Shown here: one piece after another, positions 32,338 to 40,642 of the stretch
How positions within the stretch are numbered: the stretch's first letter is position 1
Layout of the letters: each line of letters starts with the position of its first letter
Source of the DNA: Duganella guangzhouensis
Lineage (GTDB): Bacteria > Pseudomonadota > Gammaproteobacteria > Burkholderiales > Burkholderiaceae_D
Length of the DNA: 64,000 bases
NCBI RefSeq assembly: GCF_009674535.1
Contig: NZ_WKJK01000010.1
Coordinates: forward strand, 124,001-188,000
Reading direction: 5' to 3'
Notes under the pieces: model-generated
Seen by the model: the letters and a program-made list of their open reading frames with translations, nothing else
Database searches by the model: none
Told to the model about the DNA's origin: nothing
Translations under genes and position numbers: made by a program

Positions 32338-33246
32338 ATGAAGCATTACCAACTGCGCGCCCTGGTGGCGGTGGCGGACAACGGCAGCATCCGGGCCGCC
32401 GCGCGAGCGTTGTTTTTAACCCAGCCCGCCATCACCAAAGCGATCCGCGATCTGGAAAATGAAATTGGTTTAACCCTGCTGGTGCGGCAGTCGCGCGGCG
32501 TGACGCTGACGCATGAGGGCAAAATGCTGCTGGGCCGCGCACGCATGATCGTGCGCGAGCTGGAACGGGCGCAGGAAGACATCCAGGCCCTGAAAGGCAG
32601 CGCCGGCGGCCGCCTGACCATCGGCGTGACACCGCTGGCCGGCCTGACCGTGGTGCCGAAAGCGTTCGCGCTGTTTAGGGAAGCGTGGCCTGAGATCGAA
32701 CTGAATTTCTTCGAGTTCACCTCGGACCAGCTGTATGACAATCTGAAAAACGGCATGCTGGACTTCGCCGTCGGCGCGCTGCCGGAGGAACGGCTGAACC
32801 GGCTGAACAGCAACACCGAACTGATCTCGCTGCCGACCTCGTTCGCGGTGCGGCGCGACAGTCCCTACGCCACCGCGCGCAGCTTCGCCGAGCTGCAGGA
32901 TGTGGAATGGCTGCACACCGACATCACCGGCCACTTCGGCCTGTTCATCAGCGACATCTTCCGGCGTCACGACCTGCGCCCGCCGAAGCGCATCACCCGC
33001 TGCACCTCGCAGGCCTTGTTCTACAGCCTGTCGATGCTGACCGACGTGGTGATTTTCTGGTCGCGGCTATCGCTGGAAGCGCCCATCGTCAACCGCCAGT
33101 TCCAGGCGTTGACGCTGGACGAACCGCTGCCCGACCTCAAGCTCAACCTGATGATGCGGGAGGACGGCCAGCTGACCCGACCCGCCGAATATTTCATCAG
33201 CTGCATAAAGCAAATCGCCGCTGACGAGCAGCGGCGATTGGCCTGA
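32338..33246 (+). CDS. LysR-family regulator of the amidohydrolase-porin-MFS operon
   Basis: This 302-aa regulator has the HTH (VADNGSIRAAARALFLTQPAITKAIRDLE) and a LysR effector domain resembling the TsaR/GbpR subgroup. It starts with ATG 32338; an earlier in-frame ATG at 32314 overlaps the palindrome and is less likely. It is divergent from the amidohydrolase and convergent with lpdA. A role in inducing the neighbouring operon is inferred from position. Confidence 0.92.
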   Translation: MKHYQLRALVAVADNGSIRAAARALFLTQPAITKAIRDLENEIGLTLLVRQSRGVTLTHEGKMLLGRARMIVRELERAQEDIQALKGSAGGRLTIGVTPLAGLTVVPKAFALFREAWPEIELNFFEFTSDQLYDNLKNGMLDFAVGALPEERLNRLNSNTELISLPTSFAVRRDSPYATARSFAELQDVEWLHTDITGHFGLFISDIFRRHDLRPPKRITRCTSQALFYSLSMLTDVVIFWSRLSLEAPIVNRQFQALTLDEPLPDLKLNLMMREDGQLTRPAEYFISCIKQIAADEQRRLA

Positions 33247-33261
33247 GCAGACTCGCGCGGC

Positions 33262-35052
33262 TTAGCGCTTGCGCGGTGGTGGCAGGTCGGTGCAGACGCC
33301 TTCGTAGACTTCCGCCGCCATGCCGATCGACTCACCCAGCGTCGGGTGCGGGTGGATGGTTTTGCCGATGTCGGTGCCATCCGCGCCCATCTCGATCGCC
33401 AGCGCGATTTCACCGATCATGTCACCCGCGTGGGTGCCGACGATGGTGCCACCGATGATGCGGTGGGTCTCAGCGTCGAACAACAGCTTGGTGAAGCCCT
33501 CGGCGCGGCCATTGGCCACGGCGCGGCCGCTCGCTGCCCAAGGGAAGTGGCCCTTCTCGACCTTGATGCCCTTGGCTTTCGCCTCGTCCTCGGTGATGCC
33601 GGCCCATGCCACTTCCGGATCGGTGTAAGCCACCGACGGAATCACCTTCACATCGAAGTGCGACTTCTGGCCGGCTGCCGCTTCAGCGGCAACGTGGCCT
33701 TCGTGCACCGCCTTGTGCGCCAGCATAGGCTGGCCCACCAGGTCGCCGATGGCGAAGATGTGCGGCACGTTGGTGCGCATCTGGCTGTCGACCGGAATGA
33801 AGCCGCGATCGCTCACCACCACGCCAGCCTTGTCGGCGGCGATCTTCTTGCCGTTCGGGCTACGGCCAACGGCCACCAGCACCAGATCATAGACCTGGGC
33901 CGCAGGCGCAGGCGCGCCGGCTTCCGCCGCTTCGAAGGTGACTTTGATCCCTTCCGGCAGCGCTTCAACGCCCACCGTTTTGGTCTTGGTCATGATGTTG
34001 TCGAAGCGGGCTTCGTTGTACTTCTGCCAGACCTTGACCGCGTCGCGGTCGGCGCCTTGCATCAAGCCGTCCATCATTTCGACCACGTCGATGCGCGCGC
34101 CGAAGGTCGAGTACACGGTAGCCATTTCCAGGCCGATGATGCCGCCGCCGATGACCAGCATGCGTTTCGGGATCTGACGCAGTTCCAGCGCGCCGGTCGA
34201 ATCGACGATGCGCGCATCTTCCGGCACGAACGGCAGCTTCACCACCGACGAACCGGCGGCGATGATGGCCTGCTTGAACTGCACCACTTTCTTGGTGCCG
34301 TCCTTGGCGGTGACTTCGATGTGGTTCGGGCTGACGAACTGGCCGACGCCCTGCACCACCTGGGTCTTGCGCGCCTTGGCCATGCCGGCCAGACCGCCGG
34401 TCATGTTCTTGATCACGCCTTCCTTGTACTTGCGTACCTGGTCGATGTCGATGCTTGGCTTGGCGAAGGTGACGCCGGTGTTGGCCATGTGCGCGGTTTC
34501 GTCGATCACCGACGCCACGTGCAGCAGTGCCTTCGATGGGATACAACCCACGTTCAGGCACACGCCGCCCAGCGTGTCGTAACGCTCGACGATCACGGTG
34601 TTCAGGCCCAGATCCGCGGCGCGGAACGCGGCCGAGTAGCCGCCAGGACCGCCGCCCAGCACCATCATGTCGCAGTCGACGTCGACCTGACCGGTATAGC
34701 TGCCGCCGATAGGCGCAACCGCCGGTGCGGCCGGAGCCGCGACAGGCGCCGCAGCCGGCGCGGCAGCCGCAGGGGCCGGAGCTGGTGCGGCGGCAGGGGC
34801 AGCAGCGGCCGCGCCGTCGGTGGCCTCAACCACCAGCAGCGCCACGCCTTCCTTGACCTTGTCGCCGACCTTGACCTTCACTTCTTTCACCACGCCGCTA
34901 TGCGACGATGGGATCTCCATGCTGGCCTTGTCCGATTCAACGGTAATCAGCGACTGATCAACCTTGATCGTATCGCCCACCTTGACCATCACCTCGATCA
35001 CTTCTACTTCCGCGAAGTCGCCGATATTCGGCACTTTTACTTCTGTGCTCAT
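33262..35052 (-). CDS. lpdA: Dihydrolipoyl dehydrogenase with N-terminal lipoyl domain (E3 of PDH)
   Basis: This 596-aa flavoprotein reoxidises dihydrolipoyl groups of the pyruvate dehydrogenase complex. An N-terminal lipoyl domain (residues 1-80, lipoyl Lys in ESDKASME) and an Ala/Pro-rich linker precede the FAD domain. The FAD domain has GGGPGGYSAAFRAADLG and the redox disulfide GGVCLNVGCIPSK; an NAD motif VIGGGIIGLEMATV and the C-terminal HPHPTLGES complete it. A lipoyl-carrying E3 is known in Neisseria and Burkholderiales. It is the third gene of the aceE-aceF-lpdA operon, nine bases after aceF. Confidence 0.97.
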   Translation of the reverse strand: MSTEVKVPNIGDFAEVEVIEVMVKVGDTIKVDQSLITVESDKASMEIPSSHSGVVKEVKVKVGDKVKEGVALLVVEATDGAAAAAPAAAPAPAPAAAAPAAAPVAAPAAPAVAPIGGSYTGQVDVDCDMMVLGGGPGGYSAAFRAADLGLNTVIVERYDTLGGVCLNVGCIPSKALLHVASVIDETAHMANTGVTFAKPSIDIDQVRKYKEGVIKNMTGGLAGMAKARKTQVVQGVGQFVSPNHIEVTAKDGTKKVVQFKQAIIAAGSSVVKLPFVPEDARIVDSTGALELRQIPKRMLVIGGGIIGLEMATVYSTFGARIDVVEMMDGLMQGADRDAVKVWQKYNEARFDNIMTKTKTVGVEALPEGIKVTFEAAEAGAPAPAAQVYDLVLVAVGRSPNGKKIAADKAGVVVSDRGFIPVDSQMRTNVPHIFAIGDLVGQPMLAHKAVHEGHVAAEAAAGQKSHFDVKVIPSVAYTDPEVAWAGITEDEAKAKGIKVEKGHFPWAASGRAVANGRAEGFTKLLFDAETHRIIGGTIVGTHAGDMIGEIALAIEMGADGTDIGKTIHPHPTLGESIGMAAEVYEGVCTDLPPPRKR

Positions 35053-35061
35053 AGTGGCTCC

Positions 35062-36726
35062 TTACAGCAGAATTTTACGCATGTCGCCGAGCACTTCGCT
35101 CAGATACACGGAGAAGCGCGCGCCCATCGCGCCATCGACCACGCGGTGGTCGTAGGACAGCGAGGTGCCCATCAGCAGGCGTGGCTGGAAGGCTTTGCCA
35201 TCCCACACCGGCTTGATCGATGCCTTGGACAAGCCCAGGATCGCCACTTCCGGCGCATTCACGATCGGCGTGAAGTGCGTGCCGCCGATACCGCCCAGCG
35301 ACGAGATGGTGAAGGTCGCGCCTTGCATGTCGGCCGGCTTCAGCTTGCCTTCGCGTGCTTGCAGCGACAGCTCGGTCATCTCTTTGGCGATCTGCGTGAC
35401 CGATTTCTGGTCGGCGTTTTTGATCACTGGTACCACCAGGCCATTCGGCGTGTCCGCCGCGAAGCCGATGTTGTAGTACTTCTTCAGAATCAGGTTCTCG
35501 CCCTTCGCGTCCAGCGACGAATTGAAGGTCGGGAATTTCTTCAGCGCGGCCACCGATGCCTTGATCACAAACGCCAGCATGGTCAGCTTGGTGGCGTCCT
35601 TGTTCTTGGCGGTAGCGGCGTTGGATTCAACGCGGAAGGCTTCCAGATCGGTGATGTCGGCATCGTCGAACTGCGTGACATGCGGGATCTGCACCCAGTT
35701 GCGATGCAGATTAGGACCGGAGATCTTCTTGATGCGCGACAGCGGCAGCAGTTCGGTTTCGCCGAATTTGCTGAAGTCCAGCGACGGCCATGGCAGCACG
35801 CTGAAGTTGCCACCGCCACCGACCGCGCCACCAGCGGCAGCAGGAGCGGCCACGGTACCGGCGATCACGCCCTTGACGTAGTTCTGCACGTCGATCTGGG
35901 TGATGCGGCCTTTCGGGCCGGTGCCCGGCACTTTGCCCAGATCCACGCCCAGTTCGCGGGCGAACTTGCGGATCGACGGCGAAGCGTGCGCCAGTTTGCC
36001 GGTGGTGACCGAGCCTTGCGACGCCGGTGCGGCGGCGGCGGCCGGAGCCGGTGCTGGCGACGGCGCTGCGGCCGCAGGGGCCGGAGCTGCCGCTGCAGGG
36101 GCTGGAGCTGGAGCGGCGGCGGCAGGCGCGGCGGCCGGGCCGCCAACTGCGTCTACCACGAACACGATCGTGCCCATGGCGACCTTGTCGCCTACCTTGA
36201 CCTTCACTTCTTTCACCACGCCGGCGTGCGACGATGGGATTTCCATGCTGGCTTTGTCCGATTCAACGGTCAGCAGCGATTGGTCGACCTTGATGGTGTC
36301 GCCAACTTTGACCATGACTTCGATGACTTCCACTTCCTTGAAGTCGCCAATGTCCGGCACTTTAACGTCGACCGGGCCGGCGGCGGCCGCAGGCGCGGCA
36401 GCCGGTGCCGGAGCCGGTGCTGCGGCAGCTGCCGGCGCAGGCGCCGGGGCAGCAGCGGCAGGAGCGGCGGCCGGCGCGGCGGCGGCGCCATCGGCCTCCA
36501 GCAGCAACACCAGCGAACCCATGGCCACCTTCTCGCCCACCTTCACTTTGATCTCTTTCACCACGCCGGCGGCGGACGAAGGGATTTCCATGCTGGCCTT
36601 GTCCGATTCCACCGTGATCAGCGACTGATCGACCTTGATCGTGTCTCCAACCTTGATCATCACTTCGATGATCTCAACTTCCTTGAAATCACCGATATCC
36701 GGGACTTTAACTTCCACAATGCTCAT
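35062..36726 (-). CDS. aceF: Dihydrolipoyllysine acetyltransferase (E2 of PDH)
   Basis: This 554-aa E2 core protein transfers the acetyl group to CoA. It has two lipoyl domains (about residues 1-78 and 120-195), each with the lipoyl Lys in VESDKASMEIP, joined by Ala/Pro linkers. A peripheral-subunit-binding domain follows (ASPSIRKFARELGVDLGKV), and the catalytic domain ends with DHRVVDGAMGARF, carrying the HxxxD active site. Its lipoyl domains are nearly the same as that of the adjacent lpdA. It lies 19 bases after aceE. Confidence 0.97.
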   Translation of the reverse strand: MSIVEVKVPDIGDFKEVEIIEVMIKVGDTIKVDQSLITVESDKASMEIPSSAAGVVKEIKVKVGEKVAMGSLVLLLEADGAAAAPAAAPAAAAPAPAPAAAAAPAPAPAAAPAAAAGPVDVKVPDIGDFKEVEVIEVMVKVGDTIKVDQSLLTVESDKASMEIPSSHAGVVKEVKVKVGDKVAMGTIVFVVDAVGGPAAAPAAAAPAPAPAAAAPAPAAAAPSPAPAPAAAAAPASQGSVTTGKLAHASPSIRKFARELGVDLGKVPGTGPKGRITQIDVQNYVKGVIAGTVAAPAAAGGAVGGGGNFSVLPWPSLDFSKFGETELLPLSRIKKISGPNLHRNWVQIPHVTQFDDADITDLEAFRVESNAATAKNKDATKLTMLAFVIKASVAALKKFPTFNSSLDAKGENLILKKYYNIGFAADTPNGLVVPVIKNADQKSVTQIAKEMTELSLQAREGKLKPADMQGATFTISSLGGIGGTHFTPIVNAPEVAILGLSKASIKPVWDGKAFQPRLLMGTSLSYDHRVVDGAMGARFSVYLSEVLGDMRKILL

Positions 36727-36745
36727 AGCGTTTGCTCCGTTCTAT

Positions 36746-39436
36746 TTATTGGGTCACCGGATTTGGCTTGTTTGGATCGAGGTTGTACTTGGCCACGGCC
36801 TGCTCAACCACTTTCACATCGATCTTGCCTTCTTCGGCCAGCGATTTCAGCGCGGCGACCGTGATGTAGTAGCGGTTCACCTCAAAGAACTCACGCAGCT
36901 TGGCGCGGCTGTCCGAACGGCCGAAACCATCGGTGCCCAGCACACGGTAGGTGCGGTCCTTCGGAATGAAGGCGCGGATCTGCTCAGCAAACGCACGCAT
37001 GTAGTCGGTGGTTGCCACGATCGGACCCTGGGTATCCTTCAGCAGCTGAGCGACGTAAGGCACGCGCTGCGGCTGGGTAGGATTGACCAGATTCCAGCGC
37101 TCGGCGTCCTGACCATCGCGCGCCACCAGCGTCAGCGAAGGAGCGGACCACACGTCGGCGGCGATACCCCAATCGTTCAGCAGCAGTTCCTGAGCGAAGA
37201 TCGACTCGCGCAGAATGGTGCCGGAACCGATCAGCTGCACGCGCTGCTTGGCTTTCTCGTCGCCCTTCTGCAGCAGGTACAGACCTTTCAGGATGCCCTC
37301 TTCCTGGCCTGGCTTGATGCCTGGGTGCGAGTAGTTTTCGTTCATGATGGTGATGTAGTAGAACACGTCTTCCTGTTCTTCCACCATGCGGCGCATACCG
37401 TCTTGAATAATCACTGCCAGCTCGTGACCGAAGGTCGGGTCGTACGGCATGCAGTTCGGCACAGCGGCGGCGAACAGATGGCTATGACCATCCTCGTGCT
37501 GCAGACCTTCGCCATTCAGCGTGGTACGGCCGGCGGTGCCGCCCATCAGGAAGCCACGGGCGCGCATGTCGGCGGCGGCCCATACCAGGTCACCGATACG
37601 CTGCATGCCGAACATCGAGTAGTAGGTGTAGAACGGCACCATCACGCGGTTGTTGGTCGAGTACGAGGTCGCTGCGGCGATCCACGAGCTCATACCACCG
37701 GCTTCGTTGATACCTTCTTGCAGGATCTGGCCAGCCTTGTCTTCGCGGTAGTACATCACCTGGTCTTTATCGACCGGCTCGTACAACTGACCTTGCTGGT
37801 TGAAGATACCAACCTGACGGAACAGACCTTCCATACCGAAGGTACGCGATTCGTCGACCAGCACCGGCACAATGCGCGGGCCAACGCTGGAGTCTTTCAG
37901 CAGCGTGGTCAGAATACGCACGTAAGCCTGGGTCGACGACACTTCACGGCCTTCGGCGGTGGCGTCCAGTACATTCTGGAAGGCCGACAGCGGCGGCACG
38001 GTCAGTTTTTCGTCGGCTTGCTGGCGACGGGCCGGCAGGTAGCCGCCCAGCGCGGCGCGGCGCTCGTGCAGGTACTTGATCTCAGGCGCGTCATCGGCTG
38101 GTTTGTAGAATGGGATATCGGCCAGCTTGTCGTCCGGAATCGGGATCGAATAGCGGTCGCGCATTTCGCGCACCGCTTCGTCGGTCAGCTTCTTGGTGTT
38201 GTGCGCGGTGTTGCGCGCTTCGCCGTGCTTGCCCATGCCGAAGCCCTTGATGGTTTTCACCAGCAGCACGGTCGGTTGGCCTTTGTGTTCCTGCGCCACT
38301 TTGAAGGCGGCGTAGATCTTGTGCGGATCGTGACCGCCACGGGTCAGACGCCAGATGTCGTCGTCGGTCATGTTGGCAACCATCTCCAGCAGCTTTGGAT
38401 GCTTGCCGAAGAAGTGCTTGCGCACGTAGGCGCCATCTTTCGCTTTGTAGTTCTGGTATTCGCCGTCGACGGTTTCCATCATCACTTTGCGCAGGATGCC
38501 TTCTTTATCCTTCTGCAGCAGCGCGTCCCAGCCTGGGCCCCAGATGACTTTGACCACGTTCCAGCCGGCACCACGGAATTCGCCTTCCAGTTCCTGAATG
38601 ATCTTGCCGTTGCCGCGCACCGGACCGTCCAGACGCTGCAGGTTGCAGTTGACCACGATGACCAGGTTGTCCAGCTTCTCGCGCGCGGCCATGCCGATCG
38701 CGCCCAGCGATTCCGGCTCGTCCATCTCGCCGTCGCCGCAGAATGCCCAGACTTTACGGTCGGTGGTGTCCGCGATCGAGCGGGCGTGCAGGTACTTCAG
38801 GAAGCGCGCCTGATAGATCGCCATCAGCGGGCCCAGGCCCATCGACACGGTCGGGAACTGCCAGAAGTTCGGCATCAGTTTCGGGTGCGGGTACGACGAC
38901 AGGCCGCCACCATCGACTTCGCGACGGAAGTGCAGCAGTTGGTCTTCGCTCAGACGGCCTTCCAGGAACGCGCGGGCGTAGACGCCTGGCGACGAGTGGC
39001 CCTGGATGTACAGCAGGTCGCCGCCGTGGTTTTCGCTTGGCGCTTTCCAGAAGTGGTTGAAGCCGATGCCCAGCATGTTGGCCAGCGAGGCGAACGAGGA
39101 CAGGTGACCACCCAGATCGCCGTCAACGCGGTTGGCCTTGACCACCATCGCCATCGCGTTCCAGCGCATCCACGAGCGCAGTTTCTCTTCGTATTCCAAA
39201 TTCCCTGGGCAGTGTTGTTCCTGCTCCAGCGGAATGGTGTTGACGTATGCGGTATTGGCGGAGAACGGAATATCGGAACCGCTCTGACGGGCCAAATCAA
39301 TCAGTTTTTCCAGCAGGTAATGGGCACGGTCAGGACCCTCGGTTTCCAGCACGGCGGCCAGGGAATCCAGCCATTCTTTGGTTTCTTGCGAGTCAGGGTC
39401 GGTGTTTGCCGTTACCTGGTCCAGTTGAGCTGACAT
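36746..39436 (-). CDS. aceE: Pyruvate dehydrogenase E1 component (homodimeric)
   Basis: This 896-aa thiamine-diphosphate enzyme decarboxylates pyruvate and acetylates the lipoyl groups of E2. It has the homodimeric E1p length and motifs, such as GDGEMDEPES with the ThDP-binding GDG, then GHDPHKIYAAF, and GRTTLNGEGLQHEDGHSHL in the middle domain. It is the first gene of the operon with aceF and lpdA. The 266 bases upstream to folD should carry the operon promoter; no PdhR gene is nearby. Confidence 0.98.
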   Translation of the reverse strand: MSAQLDQVTANTDPDSQETKEWLDSLAAVLETEGPDRAHYLLEKLIDLARQSGSDIPFSANTAYVNTIPLEQEQHCPGNLEYEEKLRSWMRWNAMAMVVKANRVDGDLGGHLSSFASLANMLGIGFNHFWKAPSENHGGDLLYIQGHSSPGVYARAFLEGRLSEDQLLHFRREVDGGGLSSYPHPKLMPNFWQFPTVSMGLGPLMAIYQARFLKYLHARSIADTTDRKVWAFCGDGEMDEPESLGAIGMAAREKLDNLVIVVNCNLQRLDGPVRGNGKIIQELEGEFRGAGWNVVKVIWGPGWDALLQKDKEGILRKVMMETVDGEYQNYKAKDGAYVRKHFFGKHPKLLEMVANMTDDDIWRLTRGGHDPHKIYAAFKVAQEHKGQPTVLLVKTIKGFGMGKHGEARNTAHNTKKLTDEAVREMRDRYSIPIPDDKLADIPFYKPADDAPEIKYLHERRAALGGYLPARRQQADEKLTVPPLSAFQNVLDATAEGREVSSTQAYVRILTTLLKDSSVGPRIVPVLVDESRTFGMEGLFRQVGIFNQQGQLYEPVDKDQVMYYREDKAGQILQEGINEAGGMSSWIAAATSYSTNNRVMVPFYTYYSMFGMQRIGDLVWAAADMRARGFLMGGTAGRTTLNGEGLQHEDGHSHLFAAAVPNCMPYDPTFGHELAVIIQDGMRRMVEEQEDVFYYITIMNENYSHPGIKPGQEEGILKGLYLLQKGDEKAKQRVQLIGSGTILRESIFAQELLLNDWGIAADVWSAPSLTLVARDGQDAERWNLVNPTQPQRVPYVAQLLKDTQGPIVATTDYMRAFAEQIRAFIPKDRTYRVLGTDGFGRSDSRAKLREFFEVNRYYITVAALKSLAEEGKIDVKVVEQAVAKYNLDPNKPNPVTQ

Positions 39437-39702
39437 GTAAAAAGTCTCCTGCTGAGTTGAGATGCCCGAATGATGCGGTTTCCGGGGCGGGGATTTCGCT
39501 GATTATTTACTAATACTTTCACGACGTGTGGGGATTCTATCAGTGATTTTTGGCTTTTTCAAATTACGGGACGACATTTTATATTGTGAAATTTCCCTAT
39601 GAAAAACTTGTGCAGCGCAGCATCGGCAGGTGGCGGAAAACGAGGCGGGATCAGGGCTGCGGCCTTATAATCCTGTTTTCCCTCTACCACCCTGTGTAAA
39701 TC

Positions 39703-40548
39703 ATGTCTGCTCAACTGATCGACGGCGTTGCCCTCTCCAAAAAACTGCGTGCCGAAATTGCTGCACGTGCTGCGAAACTCACCGCGGAGGGCAAACAGCC
39801 CGGTCTGGCGGTCATCATCGTCGGCGACGATCCGGCCAGCCACGTTTACGTGCGCAACAAGGTCAAGGCCTGCGAAGACGCCGGCTTCTATTCGCTGAAG
39901 GAAGAATACCCGGCCGACCTGGCCGAAGCCGCGCTGCTGGAGCGCATCGCCGCGCTGAACGCCGATCCGAAAATCCACGGCATTCTGGTTCAGATGCCGC
40001 TGCCCAAGCACATCAATGCACACAAGGTGATCGAGGCGATTTCGGTCAAGAAGGACGTCGACGGCTACGCGGTGCTGAGCGCCGGCGAGCTGATGACCGG
40101 CCTGGACGGTTTCCGTCCTTGCACCCCGTACGGGTGCATGAAGCTGATCGAGAGCACCGGCGTCGACCTGCGCGGCAAGCACGCGGTGGTGATCGGCCGT
40201 TCCAACACGGTTGGCAAGCCGATGGCGCTGCTGCTCTTGCAAGCCAACGCCACCGTCACCATCTGCCATAGCGCGACCCCGGACATCGGCGTATACACCC
40301 GCCAGGCGGACGTGGTCGTGGCCGCAACCGGCCGCCGCAACACCCTGACTGCTGATATGGTGAAGCCGGGCGCGATCGTGATCGACGTCGGCATCAACCG
40401 CAATGATGAAGGCAAGCTGTGTGGCGACGTCGATTTCGACGGCATCAAGGAAGTGGCATCGCACATCACCCCGGTACCGGGTGGCGTGGGTCCGATGACC
40501 ATCACCATGCTGCTGATGAACACGGTGGAAGCGGCCGAACGAGTGTAA
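39703..40548 (+). CDS. folD: Methylene-THF dehydrogenase/cyclohydrolase
   Basis: This 281-aa bifunctional enzyme interconverts 5,10-methylene-, methenyl- and 10-formyl-tetrahydrofolate in one-carbon metabolism. Motifs are HVYVRNKVKACEDAG with the catalytic Lys, then VQMPLPKHI, GVDLRGKHAVVIGRSNTVGKP for NADP binding, and TPVPGGVGPMTITMLL at the C-terminus. Length is typical. A TATAAT hexamer at 39665-39670 could be its -10. A REP-like hairpin pair follows its stop. Confidence 0.97.
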   Translation: MSAQLIDGVALSKKLRAEIAARAAKLTAEGKQPGLAVIIVGDDPASHVYVRNKVKACEDAGFYSLKEEYPADLAEAALLERIAALNADPKIHGILVQMPLPKHINAHKVIEAISVKKDVDGYAVLSAGELMTGLDGFRPCTPYGCMKLIESTGVDLRGKHAVVIGRSNTVGKPMALLLLQANATVTICHSATPDIGVYTRQADVVVAATGRRNTLTADMVKPGAIVIDVGINRNDEGKLCGDVDFDGIKEVASHITPVPGGVGPMTITMLLMNTVEAAERV

Positions 40549-40555
40549 TCCGTCG

Positions 40556-40618
40556 CACCGGCGAAAGCCGGTGCCTATGCTGAGCCAGCGTTCTATGGGT
40601 CCCGGCTTTCGCCGGGAC
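40556..40618. repeat. REP-like pair of inverted hairpins
   Basis: Two GC-rich hairpins, CACCGGCGAAAGCCGGTG (40556-40573) and GTCCCGGCTTTCGCCGGGAC (40599-40618), have cores that are reverse complements of each other. This resembles the interspersed extragenic palindromes common in Oxalobacteraceae and Burkholderiales. They fill the gap between folD and the M3 peptidase. Confidence 0.75.
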
Positions 40619-40642
40619 GACGCTGTAACAATGGAACTGAAT

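Noticed and set aside
33346..36864. Very long open frame (1172 aa) on the plus strand opposite lpdA/aceF
   Set aside because: It mirrors the real genes on the other strand; its Arg/His/Asp-rich composition is typical of the antisense of high-GC genes.
36635..39433. Long open frame (932 aa) opposite aceE
   Set aside because: Antisense shadow of aceE with no recognisable domain and no ribosome site.
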